Below, piece by piece: positions 11,903 to 22,377 of a DNA stretch of 64,000 bases. How positions within the stretch are numbered: position 1 is the stretch's first letter; each line of letters opens with the position of its first letter. The stretch is from Bedellia somnulentella. Taxonomy: Eukaryota > Arthropoda > Insecta > Lepidoptera > Bedelliidae. The notes below the pieces were generated by a model that was not told where the DNA came from, did not search any database, and was given only the letters and a program-made list of their open reading frames with translations. The position numbers were made by a program, and so were the translations under genes. The DNA lies in assembly GCA_963576735.1 (NCBI GenBank), contig OY755171.1, forward strand, positions 11,966,001 through 12,030,000. Direction: 5' to 3'.

Positions 11903-12841
11903 CTTCATGTTTAAAGCAGAATTTTTTTCTATGAAACATGATAACTAAAATTCATAAGATGCATTATTTTAAATTTATTGTAGTTAGTGTTTTCGACGAA
12001 AACTGTTTTTTTTTATTACTATTATTTGATAATTTAACATTTAAGAGGAACAGCAATACAACTCTGAAATAGGTGAATGAAAAACTCAAACAATAGAAAA
12101 ATTAAATATGAAAAAAAACTTATGATACTTCAATAGATATTTTGAAAATGTCATCTTATAGATTTCAAACTAAATTTTAGTTTGAGAAGAAATAAAATTC
12201 ATGATCAGGTGAAATTATTCGAGTCTGGCACAATTTAAGAAATAAATTTAATTTATCCGGGTAAGAAATAGCTTGGGGCAATCCCGCTAAATATCCAATA
12301 AAGTGAAAACACTATAAAACGGCAGAGCAGGTAAATCAAATAATAACGGAAAATTCTATTACCGTCCCGTCTCTGATAGCCGAAGATTTGCTGGGAAAAA
12401 GAATTTTCTTCTAACGAAGTTTATAGAATAGTGGATAGAGAATTTTTCTGAACCAGGAAATAAGGAGGTACGTAGCTTTGCAGTTCGAAACAATTCACTT
12501 AGTTCTTACAACTTCAAAACTCGTATTTTTATTTAGCGAGCAAAAAGTAGTAGTAGTAGTAGTAAGACTTTGACTGTATTTTACACTGCTTGAGAGTTTG
12601 ATTGACTGATTTTGGAATTTATTGTGATTCATGCTTGAACCGATATTGGCACCACCATCACACGACTTTTATGGTTATGATACAGCATATGTGCATAAAA
12701 CTTTCACTCTACCGCCCTGAACGGGTTGCAGAGTTAGTTGCTATAATACATAAAAAACATGACTAAAGTTTTGAAAAGTGTTCCCACAATTGTAATCGCT
12801 TAAGTGAACGAAATAAATAATATAAAATAAATAAAATATAC
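11903..12841. other. Stretch without a gene
   Basis: AT-rich, with a (TAG)n run at about 12547-12563. No gene or clear repeat boundary is seen. Confidence 0.3.
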
Positions 12842-13130
12842 GGACCTATTGCACACACTACACAGATCGAGTTAACCCCGAACTAAGATAAACTTGTATA
12901 TGAGATACTAACTAAACGTTATATTGAATAAGATGAAGAAGAATGAGAACGACTTAAGTAATGTTTTGTCTCATTCAGTTGTTAAGATTTCAATGCGACA
13001 GAACGATACTTAAGTTGTTTTCAGCTGGAATACTCAATTCAGAAATCGGACGTAAGAAACAATCATTTATGCTCATCACATAAATGTTGCTCTGAACCTA
13101 TCCACTCACCACGGACGTCGCGTCGTCACA
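12842..13130 (-). repeat. Diverged copy of tRNA-derived SINE family C
   Basis: Shares CACAGATC, GATACTAACT and AAGAAACAATCATTTATGCTC, and the CCTATCCACTCACCACGGACG end, with the copies at 37005-37648 and 54830-55020. In those copies the last block is a tRNA-like B-box and A-box on the minus strand. This copy is the most decayed. Confidence 0.5.
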
Positions 13131-13167
13131 AACCAAAACACAGATATATTGTGCTTTCATATAAAAT

Positions 13168-13322
13168 GGGTACTACATGACGAGGTTGAAAGCGAAAATA
13201 GTAGCAAGTGGAAGAGTAGTGCGATAAGCTAAGTAAATCAGTACAAAGGCTAAGTTAGCTTATTACACTACAAGTTCAATTGCAGTACTCTTTTTACCAC
13301 GTCGTGTACTACCCACTTCACT
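13168..13322. repeat. Imperfect fold-back element
   Basis: Outer halves GGGTACTACATGACGAGG and CCACGTCGTGTACTACCC pair imperfectly. Inner halves GTAGTGCGATAAGCTAA and TTAGCTTATTACACTAC also pair. This is a small MITE-like hairpin of about 155 bp. Confidence 0.6.
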
Positions 13323-14097
13323 ATCTTCTATCCAATGTTTTACCTAATGAGTGAGAGTTTAAACAAATAGTGAAAAGGGAAGTAGTGATGCCTTGTTTTT
13401 CTGTCATGTAGGTACAAGGTGGGGTGGGGGCTAAGCAGTGAGTATTAATCTTGGCAAAAAATATGCCGTACCGATATTCTTGAAAACTAAAACCACTGCC
13501 TCTCTTCCGAATTTTTATGATGGTAAAGCCTTATTTATATTAATAAAATAAAGACTTATTATTATTAAAACCAGTGCAATAAAAGTAATTGGTTCACTAA
13601 TATAATAATTCACACTCACAAAAGCTCGCATTCATTGTATCATTTAATAAATGGGAACGTCAACAGTTTCGAAATGTAATAACCTAATTAACATTACAAA
13701 TTGCGTGTTTTATCAATTAATATAAAATGTGAAACAGGGCCGGTGTTAATCTCAGGAGATTGTGGGGTCGGCTGTTTTGAATTGTATTTAGTCTGTTTAG
13801 TAATAGCGAATCAGGCTACTTGATATAAAATGTAAAATAGGACAACGGAATGTGTTTATTTTGTTGTTTCAATAAAATTGAGTTTTGATTCAAACTTATG
13901 TAAAAGTTTTGTGGACGAAAACTTCATACGCTATATTTTACATTTGTTTTCATATAAAATAAAATAAAAACAGTCCTGTTAATGAATCTATTGTTCTTAT
14001 GCGCCTTATTTTAGTAGCTGTCTATTCTTAGCTAGCTGTTCAACTATCATTAACCATGGTTGAACAGTTGAAGTTTTGTTTTGACATCTACTAACAT
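13323..14097. other. Stretch without a gene
   Basis: AT-rich DNA left of the LINE insertion. No coding signal. A repeated phrase TGATATAAAATGTAAAATAGG / TATAAAATGTGAAACAGGG (13722 and 13818) suggests a small internal duplication. Confidence 0.3.
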
Positions 14098-14105
14098 TTA
14101 TGGTT
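14098..14105. repeat. LINE target-site duplication, left copy
   Basis: TTATGGTT, identical to 19962-19969 on the other side of the LINE. Confidence 0.7.
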
Positions 14106-14179
14106 AGATAGATAGATAGATTAGATAAATGGTTTCCGCAATTGGTCACTACAGGGCCATTTCACGTGGGCCACGGCCG

Positions 14180-17100
14180 TCATTCTATCCACCCGAGCTC
14201 CATCCAGAAGTCAACTAGTTGTGTAATATGTTTTAAGTGATTTGTCATACTACCTGTGTTTTCCAAGTTGGTGTGGCGTTGGTCGTTCAAGGTGTTACAC
14301 TCGAACATTACATGATTTACCGTCTCTTCTGTCTTCATGCAGGCTCTGCATAGTGGGCTGTCTGTGATTCCTAGTGTAAAGTAGTGTTTGTTTAGTGAGC
14401 AGTGTCCCGTTATGATACCTGTAACCATTCGTAGTTTTCTCCTGTCTAGGTTCAAGAGTCTTCTAGTGAGCTGTGGATTCAGGTTCGGCATTGCTTCTTT
14501 GGATTGTCGGCATTCTGAGAGGGCGCGCCATATTACCTTGTGTTGTTCTTGTGTTCGTTCCCTTAGCCACGTACGATATTGGTTGTATGGGATTGGTATG
14601 ATAGGTTCCGGTCCTTCTATTGTGTTGCTGGATCCTCTGCGGGCCAGTTCATCGGCCGCGTCATTTCCAAGCGAATTACTGTGTCCTTTTATCCATTGCA
14701 ATGTGATGTTGTTTTTCTTGGATATACTTTCAAGTGACTCGTGACATTGTAGTATGATTCCATTATTGGTTTCGTTGTTTTTCAGAGCGTACAGCACTGC
14801 TTTGCTGTCTGACAGTATTCTGATGTTTGTATTTTCAACTTTTCTATTTATTATGGCTGTTGTTGCTAGGAGTAAACCTATACATTCAGCTTGATAGACA
14901 CTATTGTGTTTTCCTAGCGTTGAGTATGTCTTGATGTTGAGGTCGTATGAGAAGGCTCCTGCCCCTGTTCCCTCATTTGTTTTCGATCCGTCTGCGTATA
15001 TTCTCAACTCTTTTATGTTGGGGTGGTCGTTTGGTTCTTCCTCAAGATTGACTTTATAGTGTTTGTTGAAGATGTATCTCTTTTGTATTCTGTCGCATGG
15101 CCCTGCCAAAAGGGGTTGATATTCCATTGCCTCTGCCATGATTGTTGTATGTTTTATTCTGGAGTCTTTACTTAATGTTTTGTTTCGATCTAATCTGATG
15201 GTGGCCATTGCTGCTTCTTGTTGTATGTAAAGATGTAAGGGAGGCAGGTTGAACATTACTTGTAGAGCAGCTGTTGGTGTTGTTTTCATGGCTCCTGATA
15301 TTGCTATGCATGCCATTCTTTGTACCTTCTCTAGGTTTTTTTGGCATGTGCTCAGCACGGTTCTTGGCCACCAGACCAGGGCACCGTATGATATAATTGG
15401 TCTTATTACTGTTGTATATAGCCAATGTGTGATGCGTGGGTGTAAACCCCAGTTCTTTCCTAGTATCTTTTTACATTGCCATAGTGCTATTGTGGCTTTC
15501 TTTATTGTGTTTTCTAAGTGTTTGTTCCATAGCAATTTGCTGTCTAGTGTGACTCCTAGGTATTTAACCGTCTTCGATAGAGTTAGCGTTGTGTTGAATA
15601 GTTTTGGTGGGTCTGAAATGTTTATTTTGGTCTTTTTCGTGAAGAGTATCATTTCTGTTTTGTTTGGATTCACGCTGAGCTCTTGTTCTTCACACCACTT
15701 TTCTACTATTTTAAGTGCGTGATTCATTTGGTTTGATATCGTGTTTTCGTTTTGCCCGTCTATAAGAATTACAATGTCATCTGCATAGCCGACGGCATAG
15801 TATCCCTTGTTGTTAAGTTGCCGTAGGAGATCGTCTACCACTAGGTTCCAGAGGAGTGGGGATAGTACACCACCTTGGGGGCATCCTCTCATTACTCGGG
15901 CTCTGGTTACTTCGTTTAATTCGACTTGTACGGCTCTTTGTCCCAGCATGTTCCCGATCCATTTTCTCATGGTAGTGTCAATATTGTATCTTTTAAGTGC
16001 TGTATTTATGCATTGAAAGGTGGTCTTGTCGAATGCTCCCTCTATATCTATAAGTACAGCTAGTGTCATAAGCTTTTGACTCATTGCTATTTCTATTTTT
16101 GACACCACTTCATGTAGAGCTGTTTCTGTAGATTTGCCTGCAGTATAGGCATGTTGTCTTTTGTGTAGCGGCTTGGCTTTAAGTGGTCCATCTCTAATAT
16201 ATCTGTCGCATAATCTCTCAAGTGTTTTGAGTATGAAAGATGTTAGGCTTATCGGTCTGAAGGACTTGGCTTGCTTGTAGTCTGTCTTCCCTGGTTTTGG
16301 TATGAAGGTGGCTTTCACTTCCCTCCAAGAGGGTGGAATGTATCGATGCGCGAGGCATGCCTGAAAGATATCTAATAGCCATTGTGTTATGCTAGTCTCC
16401 GCCCATTGTAGAAAGGCAGGGATTATACCGTCTAAACCAGGGGATTTGAAGGGTTCAAAGGTGTTTATGGCCCAACGAATGTGGTCTTCAGTGACTATTT
16501 TGTTGGCTGTTTTCCAGTCTTCTGGTGTGGGTTTTGTATGATTTATTTCCCATGTGTTTTCGCTTTCGTTCTCGATGTGACAATCGGGGAAGTGTGATCT
16601 TAGGAGTTCTGCACACGTTTCTTGGTCTGTACCTGTGTATGTTCCATCAGGCTTCTTAAGTGTGCTCAGGATTTTCCTGTCGTCGGTTGACAGTATTTTC
16701 CTAACTCTGTTGGCTTCGTTGTTTCTTTTGATTGTTTCTGTGTATTCTTTCCATGCTTTCCTTTGGCATGCTCTGGTGTCTTTTTTGTACTGATCTCGCG
16801 CTGCCTTGAAGGTGTCCCATGCTTGCGGTTGTCTTATATGCTTGGCTCTATTGAATAGTTTTCGTAATTCTTGTCTTTGTTTTTCTAGTTTCTTATTCCA
16901 CCACTTGTCCTTTGGTTCGCCGACGCGTACCTGTGTTAGGGGACAACTGGTTTCATATGAATTTATTATGGAATTAGTAAGAATACTTACGTTAATGTCT
17001 ATTTGGTTGGTATCTTCTTTCATTACCTTTCGTTCGTGTTTTGCTAGTTCGGATTCGACGAGGTTTCTGAAAGTGGTCTTGTCGGTACGCCGTGGATTGC

Positions 17101-17884
17101 GCCGTGGCTCTGGTGGTTTGATGTTGTAGTCGATGTTAAAGCATATCCATCTGTGATCAGATAAAGATAATACCTCAGTACAAACTCTCCAATCTGTGGA
17201 CATTGAAAAAGCTTGGTTAGTGGCAAAAGTGGCGTCTACTATGGTTTGTCCTCTGGATGTTACCCAAGTCGGTTCTGAGCCTACGTTGAGTATGTTCAGG
17301 TTAGTGGTGAGTAAGTAGAGTGATAATTCATCTCCTCTCTTGTTTGAGTCGGGGCAGCCCCACATTGGGTGATGTGCGTTGGTGTCTGCGCCTATTATTA
17401 TTTCGTATTTGTGTGTGTCTACATACTTTACCAGGTCTATCATTTCCGTAGGAGGGCAGTCTGCGTCTGCGTCCCCAGGCATGTAGACTGAAGCTAGTAT
17501 AATGTCTGCGGTGCCTTCTTCTTCGTCCTTGACCCCGAGTCTTAAGGTTGTTAAATCTCTGGAGCAGAATTGAGATAAAGGCATAGTGTAGTAGTGTTTA
17601 GGTACATATATGCATGTTCTTGGTTGGTCTGTGATATTTGTGTTAAGAATTAGCTTACCTCCAATATTACTGAGTCCACATATTCTGTTGTCTCGCACCC
17701 ATGGTTCTTGTATTAGTGCGACGGTGTTGTTATTTTTCTCCAGTTCTCGTCTGAGTGTAGCTGTAGCCATTCTGCTATGCTGGAGATTTGCTTGTATTAT
17801 TTTTATTTTATGTTTATTGTTTCCTTCATTGGGTTTGGCGCTGTTAGGTTGAGTGTTTGCTCGCTTAGTCGGAGAGAGTGACAT
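14180..17884 (-). CDS. LINE ORF2: endonuclease - reverse transcriptase - RNase H polyprotein
   Basis: This is a 1234-aa intact frame that copies the element by target-primed reverse transcription. The APE-type endonuclease spans about residues 25-250, with Glu60 (QEPW), Asp167/Asn169 (GADTNA) and Asp243-His244 (SDHR). The reverse transcriptase spans about 520-800: box A Asp613 (LIDIEGAFD), GCPQGGVLSPLLWN near 668-680, and catalytic YADD at 700-703. RNase H spans about 960-1085, with Asp965 (YADGSKT), Glu1000 (QAEC), Asp1026 (SDSK) and Asp1075 in GHSNSLGNDAADELARRG. A C-terminal finger has Cys1179, Cys1182, His1191 and Cys1196 (C-x2-C-x8-H-x4-C). All catalytic residues are present. The start codon overlaps the end of ORF1 by 20 nt (17865-17884) in another frame, a normal LINE arrangement that implies reinitiation or frameshifting. 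Confidence 0.95.
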   Translation of the reverse strand: MSLSPTKRANTQPNSAKPNEGNNKHKIKIIQANLQHSRMATATLRRELEKNNNTVALIQEPWVRDNRICGLSNIGGKLILNTNITDQPRTCIYVPKHYYTMPLSQFCSRDLTTLRLGVKDEEEGTADIILASVYMPGDADADCPPTEMIDLVKYVDTHKYEIIIGADTNAHHPMWGCPDSNKRGDELSLYLLTTNLNILNVGSEPTWVTSRGQTIVDATFATNQAFSMSTDWRVCTEVLSLSDHRWICFNIDYNIKPPEPRRNPRRTDKTTFRNLVESELAKHERKVMKEDTNQIDINVSILTNSIINSYETSCPLTQVRVGEPKDKWWNKKLEKQRQELRKLFNRAKHIRQPQAWDTFKAARDQYKKDTRACQRKAWKEYTETIKRNNEANRVRKILSTDDRKILSTLKKPDGTYTGTDQETCAELLRSHFPDCHIENESENTWEINHTKPTPEDWKTANKIVTEDHIRWAINTFEPFKSPGLDGIIPAFLQWAETSITQWLLDIFQACLAHRYIPPSWREVKATFIPKPGKTDYKQAKSFRPISLTSFILKTLERLCDRYIRDGPLKAKPLHKRQHAYTAGKSTETALHEVVSKIEIAMSQKLMTLAVLIDIEGAFDKTTFQCINTALKRYNIDTTMRKWIGNMLGQRAVQVELNEVTRARVMRGCPQGGVLSPLLWNLVVDDLLRQLNNKGYYAVGYADDIVILIDGQNENTISNQMNHALKIVEKWCEEQELSVNPNKTEMILFTKKTKINISDPPKLFNTTLTLSKTVKYLGVTLDSKLLWNKHLENTIKKATIALWQCKKILGKNWGLHPRITHWLYTTVIRPIISYGALVWWPRTVLSTCQKNLEKVQRMACIAISGAMKTTPTAALQVMFNLPPLHLYIQQEAAMATIRLDRNKTLSKDSRIKHTTIMAEAMEYQPLLAGPCDRIQKRYIFNKHYKVNLEEEPNDHPNIKELRIYADGSKTNEGTGAGAFSYDLNIKTYSTLGKHNSVYQAECIGLLLATTAIINRKVENTNIRILSDSKAVLYALKNNETNNGIILQCHESLESISKKNNITLQWIKGHSNSLGNDAADELARRGSSNTIEGPEPIIPIPYNQYRTWLRERTQEQHKVIWRALSECRQSKEAMPNLNPQLTRRLLNLDRRKLRMVTGIITGHCSLNKHYFTLGITDSPLCRACMKTEETVNHVMFECNTLNDQRHTNLENTGSMTNHLKHITQLVDFWMELGWIE

Positions 17885-19518
17885 CGCAGGGCTCGTTTAA
17901 TCCTAACTCTGTCTCAATGTCTTCTGGCTCGTCTTGTCTTGGCGAGGAGTGCAGTATCCAATCTTCGGCTCGCTTTTGCTCTGTCAAGGCCATATCTGCT
18001 AACCTCTCTGTTTCCTTTTGGATCTCGCACATTTCGCTCTCGCTTATATTTATCTCGTCGAGATCATTGGTCTCCATTGGTGTCGATTTTTCTGTCTCGG
18101 GTTCCGGCGGCACGTCAGTTAGTTTACCCTTGTTCAGGAAGCGGACGTATATAGTGCCAGTAAGGTAATGTACCCGCCGCTCCCTCAGCATGAGCTTCTT
18201 GACCTCATCCGGGTGGAGGTGGAGAGTAATGTACATACCCTTCCACTTCCCCTCGGTCGAGGTCGTCGCCCTGCTTACGTGCCACTGTTTCATGTCGTAA
18301 TGGGGGTTTTGGCCAGCCAAGACTTTTTTCAGACGCTGTAGGTCCCTGTTGTATTTGGGGACAAATAACACGCATCGTACCCTATTGGGTACATCAGTCT
18401 GGCTGACCACCCGGAGTGTTTCGGCTTCATTGGTCCACTTGATTTGTTTGACGTTCTCTTGTAGCCATGTTTTGGCGAAATTGTCCTCACACCATGTTCA
18501 CGATTGGAAAACCGCGGAATCGGGGCATCTGCGTCTCACAGTCGAAGATCAATTCTGACAGTTGGTCGTTGATCCACTCACCTTCACTTGCGGTCAGGTC
18601 ACGAGGTGGGTTGACACAAATCGCCAAGCTCAGGTCGGAGGCGTGGGTTTTGGCAGCGGTCGCGTAGTTCTTCTGCTGTCCGGTTTGTTGGCTTCCCGTT
18701 CTTGGTCGTTTGGGGTCTGGTTGCTTTTGAGCTGGCGAGATTGTGTCATTCGGACGTTCTCTTTTGCTTGTTGATGGTTCTGGATTGGTGCGTGTCTTGT
18801 CTGGTTGGTTTGCTTCTCTTTTCCAAAGTTGTCTTCCGCGTCGCCTGCGGTATGGTCTGTCACTTTTATGAGGGTTTTCTTCTTTTCGGGTAATACTACC
18901 CTGACGAGGCGACCCTTGCCGGCGGCGACCATCACCCTCGCCACGTTCCACGTCACGGGAGTGATGTGGTTCGCCTTGAGGGTGGGAGCCTGCCGACCTG
19001 GGTCTCTCATCAGGGCGTGAACGTCCGACGCTTGAGTGCCTTCTCTGTCTCTCATCTTGTCTTGAGTAAGCCCTTTCCTCTGGTGGTTGCTTAGGTTTGG
19101 GTCTTCCTTCTTCGTGTCTTTTCTTGATAGCTTTGGCGCGGGGTACAACCCTTTGCCAGCTGTCGTCAGTGTAGGGGTCAGGTTTGCATGTCGCTGAGGT
19201 AGTCGAAATTGCAGTTTGTTCATGACTTGTTGACGCTAAGGCAGCCGTGTCTTGTTTTTTCGGCGCTGAGGCAGCCGGATTTTGTTTGTTTGGTGGCGCT
19301 GAGGCAGCCGTGTTTTGTTTTTGATTGGTCGGCGCTAAGGCAGCCGTAGTCGCTGCTTCCGCAGCCTCCTTCTCCTTCTCCTCGCCCTTCCTCGAACATT
19401 CGAATGCCCCCCCCAGAATACGACAGGAGCTGCCCGACCTCGGAAGATCGGGGTGGGATTCCCCCACGGAGTGGGGACCCACCTGGTTAGTTCTCTTTTC
19501 GGATGTTGACTTCTTCAT
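17865..19518 (-). pseudogene. LINE ORF1 (gag-like, DUF4780-type), split by one frameshift
   Basis: The N-terminal part is 343 aa (19518-18487): a charged, low-complexity region with repeated AAxA..KKQ/NKQ..AAS units and long Arg/Ser/Asp/Glu-rich stretches, then a folded segment LSLAICVNPPRDLTASEGEW. It stops at a TGA at 18487-18489. The next frame goes on without a gap through CEDNFAKTWLQENV and QTDVPNRVRCVLFVPKYN to a stop at 17865. The two frames together read as one ORF1 of about 545 aa, a nucleic-acid-binding partner of ORF2. The break sits at a GTGTG tract, where loss of two bases by slippage would explain it. The clade's ORF1 often has zinc knuckles; none is seen here. The break is in this copy or in the assembly. 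Confidence 0.8.
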
Positions 19519-19961
19519 CTTTGCTTCGGTGTGGATGGTTTTTGAAAGGAGGTTTTCCTTCCTCCTGGGGTTAAATAAAATAAGAAGGGGAGGGAGTGTT
19601 GGGTAAGGAATAAAAATATACTAAATATATATGGATGTATATGTGTTTATAATACATAGAGGATACACACATATTGGGAGATAAATATATTAATAAACTA
19701 TTTTTAATAACGTTGGGTATTGGTTGTAGACTGAATACAAATAAGTACATATATAGATACGGACAAGCCCTCCGTAATTAGCTACCTTCGCCACAGGAGT
19801 AGGTGTAAATAAAGTAAGCGGGACCTGTTACTGGCTAGGTATTACCAGGGTGCACGAACTTGGACGTTTACGGTAGGACATTTGGTGAGTGTGCCTGATA
19901 GTTCTCCCGCTTGGCTGAACGTGCACTGGACCAAGATCCCTCACCTTGCACCCCCCAACAA
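19519..19961 (-). promoter_or_regulatory. LINE 5' UTR and likely internal promoter region
   Basis: About 440 bp between the 5' end (minus strand starts GTTGGGGGGTGCAAGG) and the ORF1 ATG. LINEs carry internal promoters here. I see no confident core motif, so the promoter role is inferred from position only. Confidence 0.45.
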
Positions 19962-19969
19962 TTATGGTT
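19962..19969. repeat. LINE target-site duplication, right copy
   Basis: TTATGGTT, directly followed by TTATTTATGTTGC, which I read as the unbroken host or transposon flank. Confidence 0.7.
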
Positions 19970-19993
19970 TATTTATGTTGCTGTTATAATAAT

Positions 19994-20179
19994 CCCACCA
20001 AAAACATTAAATGTAAAAAAATGCCAAGTCTCTCGATGCAGTCTTTCCATCGTAAAAAGTTTTGAGATCTCATAGAAGCCAAGTCCTATTCAAAATATTT
20101 CGTAGTTATAAATCAACATTTAGTAATTGTATCAATAGTTTTCTTTATATTATAATTATAGTGATTTGGCAATGAGCAC
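19994..20179 (+). repeat. Left terminal inverted repeat
   Basis: Begins CCCACCAAAAACATTAAATG and ends GGCAATGAGCAC. Collinear with the reverse complement of 23542-23727 without indels. Confidence 0.9.
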
Positions 20180-20754
20180 GGGAAGAAACAAATAAAACGG
20201 CATATTTGGAGGAGTTGAAAGTTACACACACCGCATGCGTAAGGGCATTTCTACGGGCAGTGTCAATTGAGCTACTGCTGTGCAAAAAGTATCTTATAAT
20301 TATAATGACATACTTCAAAAAAATCACACGACTTTTAAGGGCTTTTGACTTCATGGAGAGCATTTCTAAAAGATTGTTATACTTTATATAAACTCTGAAA
20401 AAAAAACCTAAACTTTGAAAACGGGGAAAATTTGGCCAAAAAAGTCGTGTCGGGATTCCCGAATTGACTCGATATTGCTTCACAACTTTTTTTATAATAC
20501 CTTCATAGTTAAAAGTCATACATTCCCAGAACATGGAATAGACAATTAATCTATATAAGTAAATATATTTAATGTAACTACTTGGGTTTTAATACAATAA
20601 CACTTTGTAACTTTGTCGGAAGCTTCGGTCTCAATTCGCTGAAATTTACTTTTGTCTACCTACATCACTAACTAAGCGCAGTACGAACGTCACTAGCTGG
20701 TTCCCACAAACTGCCGGTAGCGCCCGAGCGGCCGAGCAATATATATAGCAATAA

Positions 20755-20866
20755 TACTTTACAAATATATGCTACGAAGTACGCTAACGAAATAGCAGAA
20801 ACGCAATGGGATGTAAGTAGCAGGCAACAAATATCCTAACACACATCATTTATTTACTATATACAT
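20755..20866 (+). repeat. Internal 112-bp direct repeat, copy 1
   Basis: Starts TACTTTACAAATATATGC. It appears identical base for base to 21236-21347 about 480 bp away, which implies a recent local duplication or conversion inside the transposon. Confidence 0.85.
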
Positions 20867-21235
20867 GTGCAAAGGGACAGCATTATTGAGTAGCATTTTT
20901 CGAAGGTACGAAAGTAGTCGGTAATTTTTGGATCGTGTCATTTCTGAAATCGGTGTGTTACATAAATTATGACTATAAAAGTATTTACAACGATTATTGC
21001 TCAATTTATCGACTAGTTTAGTGATATCTTCCTATGTATTTGGAATAAATAGCTTCAAATTGTATCATTTATGAGTTATTTGGTAAAATGTGTTATTTCC
21101 CCAATTCGGTGGGTCTCAATTACCTGGAAAATTGAGCACCGAATTGAGAAAACTTACACCGATTTGAAATATTACTTATACTTTTAAGAATTCCCTATAA
21201 AGATTTGATGAAAATCAGCTTAAATAAGCAAAAAT

Positions 21236-21347
21236 TACTTTACAAATATATGCTACGAAGTACGCTAACGAAATAGCAGAAACGCAATGGGATGTAAGTA
21301 GCAGGCAACAAATATCCTAACACACATCATTTATTTACTATATACAT
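21236..21347 (+). repeat. Internal 112-bp direct repeat, copy 2, entered by an X insertion
   Basis: Same sequence as copy 1. Its right end is where the X copy at 21344-21568 inserted. Confidence 0.85.
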
Positions 21348-21568
21348 ACATACATATACTCACGGCGGAATTATAAATTCCTCAGCCTCTTTTGGAAGTT
21401 GAGTGGGGAAAAGATGGTATAAATAAAGGTTTTTGGTGATGGGTCTCCAACCGCATCGCCCAAAAATCCAATAAAATGCCCCAATACCCTTAGTCACCTC
21501 TTACGACACCCGTGGGTAGAAAGGGGTAGCGACATTCTAAGCCGGCTCTACACGGCTTACTTACTAAC
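21344..21568 (-). repeat. Repeat X copy with likely 9-bp TSD
   Basis: X in minus orientation, flanked by TTACTATAT at 21335-21343 and 21569-21577. This supports retroposition and gives a rough outer limit for the X element. Confidence 0.75.
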
Positions 21569-21762
21569 TTACTATATGAAACATGGAAACCTCGTTACTC
21601 AATCATTCTGTACTGTAAGTGAATGTCTTAGGTACAATGCTGTACGATTTTTAGAAAATGAAATATCTGATATACATTCTTTTTTTTATATTTGATTCAC
21701 CTTCAGCTCAGTATTGCAACCGAAAAATCTTTTTTAACATGACTTGTCTTCACTAGCATTTT

Positions 21763-21972
21763 CTTAGCCTTGCGTCGGATGGAACTATACAGAGCATGGG
21801 CATGGTAAAGGAGCGCCTGATGGCGTTGGAGGATGCCTTAAAAGTACGGCTGATAAAATAGTATGACATCATGGTATTGACAACTTTCGTGAATCTTTTG
21901 AAAAAACATGTCAATAACATCAAAATCGAAGTGGTCGATGAGTCTGGCATTTTGAATGAAATGCTTGATTAA
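21763..21972 (+). pseudogene. Small broken frame with coding character
   Basis: One frame reads about 70 codons with amino-acid texture: SLASDGTIQSMGMVKERLMA, then LEDALKVRLIK, an in-frame TAG, then YDIMVLTTFVNLLKKHV and a TAA at 21970. It is preceded by TTCACTAG and TTCTTAG, which could be splice acceptors. The helical, charged pattern suggests a remnant of a captured exon or transposon accessory protein. Family not recognised. Confidence 0.4.
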
Positions 21973-22377
21973 GCTATAATGTAGGTAGTATTGAAATATT
22001 ATTGATATCTAGATGGTCATTTTTTGTACTACTTAACTAATCTTTTGATAAGTACAGTTTGTTAAATTGTTAAACTAGTTCCTGGTATTTTTGTAGGTCC
22101 TGGTATAACACAACGGTGTTTTTATTTTGTGAAATTTCTTCTTTATATGAAAATTAATGATATTTAAGCTATTCGAGTTACTTAAAATGATGATCTCGCT
22201 ATGTTAATAGTGATAAAACGAAGTTAATTTATTAAATAAATAGCATTTATAAGATTGTCTTCTTTTACTTTCATGTTACTGCTGCAATAAATTAGTTTTA
22301 TTTCTGATTATGTGTCAGTATTTTCAATATAAAATTACACCGTTAATAAATAAAATCAAGCATGTTTCGGTATTTTT

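Larger units (their letters stand above)
14106..19961 (-). mobile_element. Near-complete RNase H-bearing LINE (I/LOA-like), 5.86 kb
   Basis: The element runs on the minus strand from a 5' end at 19961 to a 3' end at 14106, with a simple-repeat tail (TAGATAGATAGA on the plus strand) in place of poly(A). It is flanked by an 8-bp target-site duplication TTATGGTT at 14098-14105 and 19962-19969. Content from 5' to 3': a 5' UTR of about 440 bp (19519-19961), ORF1 (broken), ORF2 (intact) and a short 3' UTR. Complete 5' ends are rare for LINE insertions, and the clean ORF2 suggests a young copy. The clade call rests on the RNase H domain, the CCHC-like C-terminal finger and an ORF1 resembling the DUF4780 type of moth retroelements. 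Confidence 0.9.

Noticed and set aside
18630..19223. 197-codon minus-strand frame overlapping ORF1
   Set aside because: Alternate frame of the low-complexity, Arg-rich ORF1 region; no independent signal.
14388..19606. Many plus-strand frames (for example 14388-14744, 15249-15722, 16806-17129, 19325-19606)
   Set aside because: Antisense or out-of-frame shadows of the LINE ORF1 and ORF2; no domain and Cys/Leu/Phe-rich texture.
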